Positions 53,618-64,000 of a stretch of DNA of 64,000 bases are shown one piece after another. Every line of letters starts with the position of its first letter. The stretch's first letter is position 1. This DNA is from Lunularia cruciata (Eukaryota > Streptophyta > Marchantiopsida > Lunulariales > Lunulariaceae). Made by a program: the position numbers and the translations under genes. The notes below the pieces were generated by a model. It was not told where the DNA came from. It made no database searches and worked only from the letters and a program-made list of their open reading frames with translations. The DNA lies in the NCBI GenBank assembly GCA_948567375.1, contig OX419758.1:46381001-46445000 (forward strand), in the 5' to 3' direction.

Positions 53618-55496
53618 CACTTGAAGCTCCTTATTCAGAATCTGATTCCCAATAATCAGAAGATGGTGTATCTAAATGTGAAGTGTTGGTGGTGTTAGTT
53701 ACGGGAACAGTGACTATGGTTTGATGGCCCAATCCTCAAGTACCCTTTGTGCCATCGATCAGTTGTGTGTGCTGCTCTCAACCATGGCCTCCCAAGAAGT
53801 AAGTCATAGCTTGAATCCTTCAAGACTTGGAAAGTCATGAGATTTTGAACTCCCATAATTGAAACTACCACTTTATCCATCACCCCTATTGGTCGAACTT
53901 ATTGCTTGTTTGCCATGCTCACCACAAATGCTGAAGGTCTTGAGGATATCATACCCAACTTTTTCATCAACCTTTCTAACATGGCATTCACTATTGATCC
54001 TCCATCAACAAGTGCATCCTTGATGTTGTGACCATTCACTCTCATATCAATTTTGGAGATATATTCACAAGCCTCCCATGGTGCTGGCTTGGCATCCACC
54101 ACCCCCATTGATACAAGAGTGTTTGCCTTCTTCTTCCTCTTGCTCCTTGTAGAACTCAAACCATCTCTAAGCTCCTTTCTCAAGGTAGGGTTCAAAGCAA
54201 TCAATTGGCACACTATGATGTTAGCCTTGTGACTACCAACATCCTCCAACACATTGTAATTCCATTGTTGCTTTGAAATCAAGAAATCCTCCATCTCCAA
54301 CTTCTTCATTGGAGTCTTTGTTGTAAATGGTGTTGAGGTGTGAGTGCTCCTAGTAGACATAGGAGTATCCTTGCTTGGAGTAAATCCTTGAGAAGAGTGA
54401 ACATCCTCTGCAAAACAAGCTCTCTTCTTCTCTTGTGCCAAAAGCTCCAAATTAAGACCCTTGGAGTTTGAGCACTCTCCCTTCTCATACTTTATCTCAA
54501 CCACATCTATGGATGCTATCCCCTTACCTTTGTTTTGATTAGGAGCCACTTGGGTTTCACTAACTCCCTCTTTCCCTCTATTGGCTCCCTCATAACCCCT
54601 TCCTCCATGGTAAGTGGAATTTGGGCAATTCCTTTGGATATGGCCTCTTCCTCCACAACCAAAACAATTTCTATCATTGAAAGTGCTGGCTGGATGGCCT
54701 CCTATATATGAATAGTTTCCATAACTCCTAGGACCTCTCCCTACATTCTGATCCACCTCTCTCTTCTCCCATAGTTGCACCACATTGATCTTGAGATCCG
54801 CAAGTTGTTCTGTGACGGTTTGAAGTGGATCCTTTGGTGGAGGTGCAAGAATTGAAGCAAATACTACTTGTGGTGCAACCCTTGCCACCAAAGTATCAGA
54901 AGTATCATACTTGTAACCTTGAGGAGGATGCACAACCTCCTTCACCACCAAATCACTCTCATCTCCTTCCAAACTCTCCTTCATACAAATTGCAATTTTG
55001 ATAGCTTCAACCTTGGAAGAAGGTTTCTCATATCTCACCTTGCTTCTAATTAGTGGTCTCAACCCTCCCACAAAATTCTTGGTGAGCATGGCCCCTATGC
55101 CAATCATAGTAGTCTCCACATCATCCCCACTCTTCCTCAACACTATGCAAAATCTAGACTGTAACTTTTCCACTCTTTCCACATAGAATCTCACTTTCTC
55201 TCCATCTCCTTGCTTGAGAAAGGTAACTTCATTCATCAATCTCTCATAACTCTCATCAGGAAGAAAGTTCTCAATAAGTGTTGAAGTCAAACTCTCCCAA
55301 GACTCTTCTTGCCCATCTCTCCTCTCTCTCTTTTGGTATTCTAACTCATACCATGTAAGTGTTGCATCCTCAAAGAAATCTGGTAATGATGATGCCCACT
55401 CATTCTTCCTCCTCTCATTGTTTCCTATGCAAGCTCTCTTACAAAGGCCTCTTCATCTTCTCCATCCTTGCCAAAGAAAACCGAAAGTTTCCCCAT
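53618..55496 (-). pseudogene. A2 Gag and protease
   Basis: The gag start MGKLPVFFGKD is at 55496, with a small deletion soon after. 55290-53899 is an open 463-codon block with the Gag core, the CCHC knuckle (CFGCGGRGHIQRNC) and the protease start (DALVDGGSIVNAM). A TAA in the QVRPVGVM segment splits it from 53883-53695 (LLLGRPWLRAAHTTDRW). At about 53617 the RT deletion begins. Otherwise closely similar to A1. Confidence 0.87.
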
Positions 55497-56535
55497 CTTA
55501 ACCCCTCATTATCTTTCTTTTCTATCAAATTTTTTTCTCTTTTCTTCTCTCACCCTATAACTAATAGAGTATATACATGACTAATACTATCTGAGAATAA
55601 TCCACTATAGGGAACACAAAAGCTTCAGTTGCCCCAAGATTTCTATAGCAACATCAAATTCTAGAGTGCATATTAATTTAACTCTCATGGATAGTTTATC
55701 CATAAGTTGAAAAACTATCTCCATCACTAATCTTGAGAACTAGCTGATAAAGGTGGTAGTATTTTTGTAGTTGTACTAAGACTCTCTCCAAGATCCTTCA
55801 CCAAAGTCTCCAAAACTGCTTTTTCTCCACTACACTCATGTCCTTTTGGAAGTCCTTCTACTCCACAAACCTCACACAACTCCTTGGTCTTAGATCTTCT
55901 CCCTCCTAATCTTGGTGAAGAAGGTCCAACATGCAAACCCAAGTCAAGTGAGCCTCTCCTCATTGCCCACTCATTCTTCCTCCTCTCATTGTTTCCTATG
56001 CAAGCTCTCTTGAAGTCTCTCACAAAGGCCTCCACATCTTCTCCATCCTTGCCAAAGAAAACTGGAAGTTTCCCCATCTTAACCTCTCACTATCTTTCTT
56101 TCTCTCAAATTTTTTTTTCTCTTTTCTTTCTCACTCTATAACTAATAAAGTAGGTATATGACTAACACTATTTGAGAGTAATCCACCCTAGGGAACAAAA
56201 AAGGCTCAGGTTGCTCCAAGATTTCTATAGCAACATCAAATCCTAGAGTGCATATTAATCAAACCCTCATGGATAGTGTATCCATAAGTTGAAAGATTAT
56301 CTCCATCACTAATCTTGAGAACTAGCTGATGAAGGTGGTAGTATTTCTATAGCTGTACTAAGACTCTCTCCAAGATCTTTCACCAAAGTCTCCAAAAGTG
56401 ATTTTACTCCACTATACTCATGTCCTTTTGGAAGTCCTTCAACTCCACAAACCTCACACAACTCCTTGGTCTTAGATCTTCTCCCTCCCAATCTTGGTGA
56501 AGAAGATCCAACATGCAAACCCAAGTCAAGTAAGC
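55394..56535 (-). repeat. 571-bp tandem duplication in A2
   Basis: Units start at 55394 and 55965 with GCCCACTCATTC. Each holds the gag N-terminus, the gag leader and the C-terminal part of ORF0. Confidence 0.85.
55727..56077 (-). pseudogene. Chimeric ORF made by the A2 duplication
   Basis: 116 codons: the first 38 are the gag N-terminus (MGKLPVFFGKDGEDVEAFV) and the rest the ORF0 C-terminal part with CEVCGVEGLPKGHEC. The join at about 55964 is the duplication breakpoint. It is open by accident of frame, not a conserved gene. Confidence 0.8.
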
Positions 56536-56758
56536 CTCTCCTTTCCATCAATATCTTGCCCTCAAAGGTCAATGGACATGAACTTGCCTTATGTCCCTTC
56601 TCTCCACATAGAAAGCACTTAGACTCACTCTTTCCTCCAAGTGGTGTAGGTTTTTGGATCCTCTCAACACTCTCTTCAAATTCTATTGTAAACTCTCTTT
56701 TCCTCAAATCCACCCCTACAATCAACTCAAACCCTTGGAGAACCTTGCATAGTCTCAA
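56309..56758 (-). CDS. A2 ORF0
   Basis: 149 codons open from MRLCKVLQGFELIVGVDLRK, in the A1 frame; upstream residues are cut by a stop near 56769. The CCHC knuckle is CFLCGEKGHKASSC. The second cluster has CEVCGVEGLPKGHEY, the last Cys being Tyr. The Ser-rich end PPSSASSQD is kept. Its openness in a copy whose gag and pol are broken suggests either recent decay or relaxed timing. Confidence 0.65.
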   Translation of the reverse strand: MRLCKVLQGFELIVGVDLRKREFTIEFEESVERIQKPTPLGGKSESKCFLCGEKGHKASSCPLTFEGKILMERRGLLDLGLHVGSSSPRLGGRRSKTKELCEVCGVEGLPKGHEYSGVKSLLETLVKDLGESLSTAIEILPPSSASSQD

Positions 56759-56769
56759 TTTCCTCTCTT

Positions 56770-57615
56770 AATGACACTCCATGTTCCCAAGATGAATCTT
56801 AACACTCAAACATGCTTTTTGTTGCTCTCAAACTCCTCATGCATGAGATCTCAACTCTGTAGAATTGACCATTCCTCACAATTTCACTCAAATCTCTCAA
56901 CTAGTATATGACAGTCCTCTGAAAGTTTGCACACTTGATCAAAACTCTAGGGCGTCCTTCCCTACAAAATTTCAGATCTTTTCATTGAGCTATTTGGCCT
57001 AGACACCTTTCTATTCAGCACACATATTTCAAATTTGGTCTGAAAACCACCCCCCTCACTTCAAAAACTCATAACTCCTTGCTCAAGAATGATCTCTCTC
57101 TAACTTTTGTGTCAACAGCATATTATGTACTGAATTTTCTTGGAATGTTTCACAACAATCCACTAAAAATTGAATAAATGGCAAACTCTATACAATTTTC
57201 CATAGAGCATGCAGTTGCAAAGGCAATTTACCCTATCAACTTTTAAATATTCTAGCCCAATGCACATAATAGCTCTCAAAATAATTCCAAGTGTGATAAC
57301 TGAAGGACAACCCAAGCTATCATGTGTAGAAATTTCAATTTCAAATCTCAAACTTGAGATTTTGCCCAAAATCACCTTAATCCCCAAAATCTGCAATCCT
57401 CCTCACACAATCTCTCCAAATCCTCTCATGTGTACAAGATGTACAAAATCACTTCAAAGACATCATAATGAACTACAAGGTATACAAATAGATCTTGGTT
57501 CTCTAACATAAGTTCAGCCCTCTCCTCTCCTAATGTTCTCTCCAAGTGAGCTCTCATAGCCTCCTTCTGCCTAATGTAGAATTGAACGCGGAACATTATC
57601 TTGCCTTCTAGAGAG
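56770..57615 (-). other. A2 leader with exon-like ORF
   Basis: Contains the counterpart of the proposed exon 1 (near 57453-57596, MFRVQFYIRQKEAM) followed by GTGATTTTG; the rest is non-coding and homologous to A1 6401-7051. Confidence 0.5.
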
Positions 57616-57633
57616 GTACTGGCAACGGAACCA
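57616..57633 (-). other. A2 primer site, tRNA-Glu type
   Basis: The plus strand GTACTGGCAACGGAACCA has two mismatches from the A1 site; 4 nt from the LTR. Confidence 0.8.
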
Positions 57634-57637
57634 AAAA

Positions 57638-58321
57638 TGTGAGCCGGCCTATCTCTCACTCAGGATGAACCTCTGATGGCTATTATGGTAGTGCACCATG
57701 GACTAAGAAGGCAAGGAACCACAACTCCATCATACTCCTCCAAGGCTAACACTCCAAGACTAAAGACATTGCTCACTAGAGAACTCAATGACAGAGAGAT
57801 AGTTGCAAATGAAAGGATGATGAGTAGTTCATCACTCCTTGTTTATATACTTGTGAAATAGTTACCTACCAAAGTTACTAATTACTGGAGTAACTCAAGT
57901 TACTAGGCTAAAAGTCAAAAAGTAGAAAGGAATATCCATTCACATGGGCATATATTCCCCTAAGCATGTGATCTTATCTTGACCCAACCACTAAGTCAAG
58001 GATTCCTTCACATGGGCTATCCTTGGACTAAAGAAGAATCCAAAACAAAAAGGCTTGCGGGCCCAAAAGTTCTCAACTCTTTCCTCAAAGCCAAACACCT
58101 AGGAATAATACCAAGTCAACACACTAGAATCCAAAATAGTGGTGCTCATCTTTTCCACCTCCTCTAAAGTAAGGTCTCCTCTATGTTAGCTATGACTAAA
58201 TCTAGCTAATCATGACTAATGTAGAACCATCCTTTATCTCTATATAAATAATATCTCTCAAGTACTTGTAATACCAAGCTAAATATCACAATACCACACA
58301 CATGCACAAATGGGTGTTACA
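57638..58321 (-). repeat. A2 right LTR (5' in element sense)
   Basis: 684 bp, TGTGAGCCGG to GTTACA. Confidence 0.92.
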
Positions 58322-59654
58322 CACCACCGAATGTGGCAAGGAGATAGATCCTTTTGCATCTCAAGGTAGACTAGAGGTTTGTGGTCTGTCTCTACTACAA
58401 ATGCCTTCTTGCCCAAATAGTGCTTCCAATGCTTGGTTGCCATAATGATGGCTAGCTCTTCTTGTTTTGTGTGTGGTAGTTGCACTCTGCCGGTAACAAC
58501 TTTCAAGAGAAATATGCAATTGGATGCCATCCGTCATGCCACTCTTGTTGTAGGATTGCTCCTATTGCTACGCCTGATGCATCTATAGCCAACTTGATAA
58601 AATGTTTTGGGTCAAACCACTTCAAGATTGGTGCACTTAGCAAGGTGGCTTTCAATTCTTGAAAGACCAACTCTTGTGCGGTTCCCCATATCCACTTCTT
58701 CCCCTTGCCAAGTAGTGTCATTAAAGGTTGTGCAACCTTGGAGAAGTCCTTGACAAATCTACAATAGAATCCCGTCAATCCCAAGAAGCTCTTGAGTTGA
58801 GTATGATCTTCTGGGGCACTCCATTTTTGAATGACCTCTATTTTATCCATCAATACTTGAATGCTCTCTGCACTTACTCTATGCCCCAAGTAGTCTACTT
58901 CAGACTTGCTAAACTTGCACTTTGAGATTTTGGCGTACAATCAATTCTGTCTTAGATTCTGGAGGACCTCTCGTAGATGTTGTTTGTATTCCGTCATCAT
59001 GCTACTATATACTAAGATATCATCCAAGAAGATGATAACAAAATTATCCAAGTATGGACGAAATATGTCATTCATTAGACTCATGAAAGTGGCAAGTGCA
59101 TTGGTGAGGCCAAAAGGCATCACAAGATACTCAAAGTGGACATACCTGGTTCAAAAGGCAATTTTGTACACATCCTTCTCTACAATTTAGATTTGATTGT
59201 AACCGCTCTGCAAGTCCAATTTGGTGAAGTATCTTGCTCCATGGAGTTGATCAAATAGGTCATCTATGCAAGGTAAGGGGTATTTGTTCTTCATTGTTTG
59301 CTGATTGAGACCTCAATAGTCAATGCACATGCGCATTATACCATCCTTCTTCTTCACAAACAAGATAGGAGCCCCATATGGTGATAGGCTAGGTTGGATG
59401 AACCCCTTCTACAGCATCTCCTCAATTTAAGTCATACACTCCTCCAACTCATAAGGTGATAGGCGATATGGGACCTTACAAGGAGGTGTCTTCCCCGGTA
59501 GTGTCTCAATTTTATGATCTACTCTCCTTTTTGGTGGTAATCTTGAGGGTAGATCATCGGGAAAGACATCTTGAAATTCATCCACCACAACCTTCAATTT
59601 CTCAAGAATTTTTCCATTGAGTTGTGCACTCTGGACTTCTCTTCTTAGACCCAT
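58322..59654 (-). pseudogene. B3 RT and RNase H, right of A2
   Basis: 59654-59427 is the RT start ([20 protein letters not shown]). 59123-58941 has [13 protein letters not shown] and [10 protein letters not shown], so the active site is kept. 58940-58503 is thumb plus RNase H start (LAIDASGVAIGAILQQ). 58530-58322 continues EELAIIMATKHWKHYLGKKA and DHKPLVYL. About 300 bp between the first two pieces are frameshifted. RNase H resumes left of A2 at 47463. Confidence 0.83.
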
Positions 59655-59689
59655 GAAACATCTATTGGTCTTACAAACAGTTGCCGTCC

Positions 59690-60225
59690 CTATGACATAT
59701 AGAGGCAGATCCTACCTGGGTGATTTTTCTTTAACCCCAATGATTGACCATTAGTGGGTTCTCACTACTTTCTTCCTCCAATCTACCATAGGGTTGTAAT
59801 GCTCCATTCATGGCATGCCTAAGTTTGCATTGTAACGAGCTAATTGTATCACTCGTCACTCAATTGCTTCCTAATATTCTCCTATAGAGAGTGTGACCCA
59901 TCTAAGTAATGATTTAATACTCTTTGTTTGCCCATTAGTCAACTCTACTTCTTCACTCTCATCTCTCTAGATCCATTCCCAATCTTATTGCAATAGAGTG
60001 AGATAAGAAATTCTTTGTTGCTCTCGGATTGATTAATACTCTCACTTGATTGCATTCTAGGACTCCATTCATGACAATCACTTGTGAGGTTTCCTTTCGG
60101 GATCTTTGCACATTAGTCTTCTTCTTTCCCTTGCTTCTCTTCTTCCTTATTGAGCCATAAGGCCATGAGGTACATTTACTGGCAATCTTTGTTTTCCAAA
60201 GTGTTTTCCACCTCCTCTTCTTCAA
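59690..60225 (-). pseudogene. B3 protease
   Basis: 60225-59959 has VIVMNGVLECNQVRVLINPR and ATKNFLSHSIAIRLG; the active-site Asp is Asn (LINPRAT against LIDPGAT in B1), so it is dead. The second part (GMP) lies in the next 200 bp with stops. A Lys-rich stretch precedes it. Confidence 0.72.
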
Positions 60226-61729
60226 TGCGCCTTTCCATGTTGTTCAAAGATTGCCTGTATGAAGGGCGAGGGCCTCTAGGGAAACACGTGCAATAGTTGG
60301 TATATATGTGCCCAATACAGCCACAATTATAGCAATGGCGTTGTTGTCCTTGAGTTCCTTCTCCTTGTGGGACTCCATCTCTTTGTTCTTCTACCCGTCC
60401 ACGCTCCTTTTGAAGCGGTCGTACTCCTTGATCTCAAAATTGAGGATTGCCTAATTCCATCCGTATGGGTCCACCCATGTGTGGCATTTCTGCTCGATAA
60501 TGTTGAGGTGGAACTACTCCTTCACCTCTACCCAATGCTCTTGCTATTCTTTGTGCGCAAGCAATGGCTTCAAATATTGTGCAAGGATTTTGCACCATGA
60601 CTTCTTGGCAAATCCGCTCCTTCAACCCTTGTTTGAAATTGTTTAGAGCCCTTGTTGGACTCATGTCGGTTATTGCGACATGTAGATCCAGAAATGCCTC
60701 CACATACTCTTGTACGCTATTCTTTTGTCTCAATCCTCATAGTCGAGTTTGAGCCATCTGCACAGAATCCACAGACTGGAAATTCTTCAACAATCCTTCT
60801 TTCATTGATGTCCATGTCTCTTCTGCCTTCTCTCTGCCAACATGGATCATTCCAAAGCATCATACCATGCAAGGGATTTATCAGTCAAGTACCCACATGC
60901 AAACACACATGCAGCATACTCTGTGATCTCTGTTGAGAACAATTGGAAATATCAATTCATTCTCAAGATCCAATTTTCCACTACTCCCATCATACGCTGC
61001 CCTTTGTAATGCTCAATGTTGCAAGTCTTCTTCATCCGGAGTAGCAATGTGGCTTCATCGTTGATAGGGTTTATAGGCACAAGTGCCTCTCCAAGTACTT
61101 CAGTTGCAAGTACTGGGTTTTGAGATGGCTCTTCTTCTTGCATGGCTTGATTGTTCTTGAGGATCTGCACTTGACTTTGTAATGTCTCCATGGTCATCTT
61201 AATCTCTCAAAATTCATTCAACATCCCTTGCATTCCTTGCACCAGATCTTGCAATTGCGGATCCATGGTTCCTGCAACACTCAATTGCTAATGTCTACTT
61301 CAATATAGAGTCAATATGATCACTCTAGAAGGTGCACAAACTATCAAAACTACCATTGGGACCTTAGAAGCTATCACTCGTTGATAATACTCCTCACTAA
61401 AATTTCTAACCACAAAATCTCTAAACATCACTTTTGGTCTCACTACATAATGGATTTCTACTTGAGTGTTGAAAGGGAGAGGAATTGGGATATGCACATC
61501 CATATCATCATAGTAGAATGTAGATTGTCAAATCCCACTCTCTGTCATATATCACCATAGGTAGAATCACCGGGTTTGGTGAGTTCATCACCCTGTCCAT
61601 GAATTCTATGCCAAAGTGATAAACTAGCGATACCCTCATTTGCTCATGCTGGATGTACATAACCTTGATGTGGAATGGATTTGGGAATGGGAAGCTAGGT
61701 GCGGGAAATTGTCCTCCCAGTGCATCCAT
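60226..61729 (-). pseudogene. B3 Gag
   Basis: Start MDALGGQFPAPSFPFPNPFH at 61729. 61503-61300 (IPLPFNTQVEIHYVVRPKVM), 61197-60952 (MTMETLQSQVQILKNNQAMQ) and 60733-60434 (VQEYVEAFLDLHVAITDMSP, RICQEVMVQNPC) are the Gag core. The knuckle region lies near 60310-60340. Intermediate stops and frame changes. Three copies together show the gag order of family B. Confidence 0.8.
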
Positions 61730-61856
61730 CCCGTCCGCTCTCTAAAGTTCTTCTTAAGTCTAGCCATTACTCTATGTTCTCCACCTCAAATTACTCAGTT
61801 TCAGTAGTTCATGCTCTTCCAAGAGGGGTGATCCACTCTCTTGTACTAAGACACTC

Positions 61857-61868
61857 ACTCTAATACCA
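61857..61868 (-). other. B3 primer site, tRNA-iMet type
   Basis: The minus strand TGGTATTAGAGT has two mismatches from TGGTATCAGAGC. Confidence 0.75.
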
Positions 61869-61869
61869 T

Positions 61870-62696
61870 TGTAATACTCTGAGGACAAGAGAAGAGAGAG
61901 AAACACAAATTACACACTCAACATTCGGTGCCCCAAAGGAGCACCTTCTCTTTATTATATAGACAAAGAGGATCTCCTCCAAGGAAGCTCCACCATAGGA
62001 TTAGGCACATAGATAGGTGACATGTCAGCAAGATTTACCCTTGGATTACTTACTTGGATGGGCAACATGTTGGTCTAGGTCCTATCTTGTTGGTCAAACA
62101 AGCTTTGACTAGAGTGAATCTTTTAAGGAATCTTCTTGTAGGAGTATGAGAATCACGTGAGTAAGGTACTATAGGAAAGCTCTCGATAAGACAAACCAGG
62201 GAGGAGGGAAAGCCAGCCTTTCCTTTGTTGGGGGGGGGGGGGATTGCACATTTTCAAGGCCTAATTCGTCTATTTAGCCCTTTGAAATTGCCTTCAAAGA
62301 TTTTAGGTATATTTCAGTTCCTACTCTATTAGTAGAAGTCCCCTTTTGGTGATACCTCTTTCTGATCTGTTAAGTCCATCATGTGTAACATCCTCCCGGA
62401 TAATACCAAACCAATTCTCACATTTAAATCATATGTCTAGCTATTAGTTCTAAGGTTCTCAAGTTTATTTTGGTTTCTACTCTATTTGAAGAAGTACTCT
62501 TTTGGTAATACTTCTATCTAATATATTTTGACCATCATGTTTAACCATCATGTATATTGTATTGTATACATCATCATGTATACCATCATGTATATTAACC
62601 ATCATGTATGACCATCATGTATATTTTGACCATCATTCTAGATGTTACCAAACCGAATTTCACATCTAGATCATATGGCTAGCTCTTGGTATTACA
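61870..62696 (-). repeat. B3 LTR (5' in element sense)
   Basis: 827 bp, longer than its partner because of the repeat expansion at 62530-62640. A run of 13 G also lies at 62231-62243. Confidence 0.88.
62530..62640. repeat. ACCATCATGTATA-type short repeats
   Basis: About seven imperfect units of ACCATCATGTATA with spacers, an expansion of the single GACCATCATGTATAACATCAT found in other family B LTRs. Confidence 0.8.
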
Positions 62697-62773
62697 ATTA
62701 CAATTCGTTATAAAGTGAGAGAAGAAAAAAGAAAAAAAAAATTGAGAAGAAAGAAAGATAGTGAGGGGTTAAG

Positions 62774-64000
62774 ATGGGGAAACTTCCAGTTTTTTTTGGC
62801 AAGGATAGAGAAGATGTGGAGGCCTTTGTGAGAGACTTCAAGAGAGCTTGCATAGGAAATAATGAGAGGAGGAAGCATGAGTGGGCCTCATTATTACCAG
62901 ATTTCTTTGAGGATGCAGCACTTACATGGTATGAGATAGAATACCAAAAGAGAGAGAGGAGAGATGGGCAAGAAGAGTCTTGGGAGAGTTTGACTTCAAC
63001 ACTCATTGACAACTTCCTTCTAGATGAGATTTATGAGAGATTGATGAGTGAAGTTACCTTTCTCAAGCAAGGAGATGGAGAGAAAGTGAGAGTCTATGTG
63101 GAAAGAGTGGAAAAGTTAGAGTCCAGATTTCGCATATATTGAGGAAGGGTGGGGATGATATGGAGACTACTATGATTGGCATAGGGGTTGTGCTCACCAA
63201 TAATTTGTGGGAGGGTTGAGACCAAAAATTAGAAGCAAGGTGAGATATGAGAAACCTTCTTCCAAGGTTGAAGCTATCAAGATCACAATTTGTATGGAGG
63301 AGAGTTTGGAAGGGGATGAGAGTGATTTGGTGAAGAAGGAGGTTGTGCATCCTCCTCAAGGGTACAAGTATGGTGGAACTTCTGATACTTTGGTGGCAAG
63401 GGTTGCACCAAAAGTAGTAGTTGCTCTAGTTCTTGCACTTCCACCAAAGGATCCACTTCAAACCATCATAGAACAACTTGCAGATCTCAAAATCAATGTG
63501 GTGCAACTATGGGAGAAGAGAGAGGTGAATCAGAATGTAGGGAGTGGGCCTAGGAGTTATGGAAACTATCCATATAGAGGAGGCCAACCAGCCAACAATT
63601 TGGATGATAGAAATTGTTTTGGTTGTGGAAGAAGACGCTCTATCCAAAGGAATTGCCCAAATTCTACTTACCATGGAGGAAGGGGTTATGAGGAAGCCAA
63701 TAGAGGGAAAGAGGGAGGTAGTGAAACCCAAGTGGCTCCTAATCCAAAAATAGAGATAGCATCCATAGATGTTGTTGAGAGCAAGTATGAGAAAGGAGAG
63801 TGCTCAAACTCCAAGGGTCTTAATTTGGAGCTTTTGGCACAAGAGAAGAAGAGAGCTCGTTTTGCAAAGGATGTTCACTCTTTTCAAGGATTTACTCAAA
63901 GAAAAGATACTCCTAAGTCTACTGGAGCACTTGCATCTCAACACCATCAACAACAAAGACTCCAAGGAAAAAATTGGGAATGGAGGATTTCTTGCTTTCA
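62774..64000 (+). pseudogene. A3 Gag, continuing past the window
   Basis: 62774-63142 is open from MGKLPVFFGKDREDVEAFV through VEKLESRFRIY, then a frameshift and TGA. Further pieces follow in other frames: YGNYPYRGGQPANN near 63560, a damaged knuckle CFGCGRRRSIQRNC in which the His position is Ser, and YHGGRGYEEANRGKEGGSET, ASIDVVESKYEKGECSNSKG, NLELLAQEKKRARF up to about 63860. It is joined to A3 43037-45125 once B3 is removed. The stretch 62697-62773 is the purine-rich gag leader as in A1. Confidence 0.85.

Larger units (their letters stand above)
47442..58321 (-). mobile_element. A2: family A element with RT deletion and leader duplication
   Basis: Inserted in B3 RNase H. The left LTR is split by C3; the right LTR is 57638-58321. 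Inside, integrase and RNase H, then gag-protease, then two leader units are recognised. RT is missing: at about 53617 RNase H joins the acidic spacer that follows protease. A 571-bp tandem duplication covers the gag start and the end of ORF0. The target duplication is unclear (GCCT left, CACC right). LTRs resemble each other more than those of D. Confidence 0.9.
45126..62696 (-). mobile_element. B3: chromovirus copy containing A2
   Basis: LTRs 45126-45861 and 61870-62696 on the minus strand, inserted in the A3 leader. Its RNase H region is cut by A2 (47442-58321). Order from the right: primer site, gag, protease, RT, RNase H, integrase, chromodomain, polypurine tract. Expected 5-bp duplications are not matching (ATGAT left, ATTAC right), perhaps because the right end carries a duplicated ATTACA. 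Heavily mutated. Confidence 0.9.
24772..64000 (+). mobile_element. A3: family A element opened by two nested insertions
   Basis: A plus-strand A element whose parts are 24772-24883, 43037-45125 and 62697-64000; it continues past the window. B2 interrupts its 5' LTR and B3 interrupts its leader. Joining the flanks restores A1-like order: LTR, primer site, ORF0, gag. Decay (stops, frame changes, degenerate primer site) shows it is older than A1. It is the oldest layer of the right two-thirds of the window. Confidence 0.9.

Noticed and set aside
55727-56077. A new gene fusing Gag and a Cys/His protein
   Set aside because: The fusion point equals the breakpoint of a local tandem duplication, and the other A copies lack it.
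62530-62640. CRISPR-like repeats
   Set aside because: Units are short, imperfect and without regular spacers, inside a plant LTR. It is a simple-repeat expansion.

Overview
The window is repeat DNA from a plant-type nuclear genome. There are no bacterial gene arrays. Nearly everything is Ty3/gypsy LTR retrotransposon or related repeat sequence, with chromodomain and non-chromodomain lineages, tRNA-Met and tRNA-Glu primer sites, a PIF/Harbinger transposase relic and a plant-type CCCTAAA run. I found no ordinary host gene. The species cannot be named. A repeat-rich streptophyte, perhaps not a flowering plant, fits best (inference).

I name six families from the sequence. A is a non-chromodomain Ty3/gypsy element with LTRs of about 680 bp, a tRNA-Glu primer site and an extra zinc-knuckle ORF before gag. 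B is a chromodomain Ty3/gypsy element with LTRs of about 740 bp and a tRNA-iMet primer site. C is a 3.78-kb TGTG...CACA repeat with 5-bp target duplications, no detectable LTRs and one long coiled-coil ORF. D is a Ty3/gypsy element whose pol region carries a cytosine-5 DNA methyltransferase between protease and reverse transcriptase, and a PHD finger after integrase. E is a second chromovirus. H is a PIF/Harbinger transposase relic.

Layout. From 1 to 15143 lies C1 (+), split by a nearly intact young A1 (114-7915, minus) and a decayed E (about 8340-12275, +). H lies at 15458-16688. B1 (minus) occupies 17445-24032 with a GGCAA target duplication. From 24772 to the window end runs one A element, A3 (+), opened by two large insertions. 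B2 (24884-43036, TSD CATGA) sits in the A3 LTR and itself contains D (25865-35621, TSD ACTC) and C2 (36524-40303, TSD TTGCA). B3 (45126-62696) sits in the A3 leader and contains A2 (47442-58321), whose left LTR contains C3 (47504-51280, TSD ACCAT). Nesting is therefore four deep (A3>B3>A2>C3). Because A, B and C insert into one another, their active periods overlapped.

State of the elements. A1 has two 679-bp LTRs with about two differences by eye and a gag-pol frame broken by one TGA. The others carry stops, frameshifts and deletions. B2 lost protease and most RT, and A2 lost RT. Much of the damage in C2 and D is C-to-T or G-to-A in CG or CHG contexts while the frame stays open, as expected from deamination of methylated cytosine.

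The most notable object is D, a retroelement that encoded both a writer (C5 methyltransferase motifs I, IV, VI, VIII, IX and X in canonical order) and a probable chromatin reader (PHD finger).
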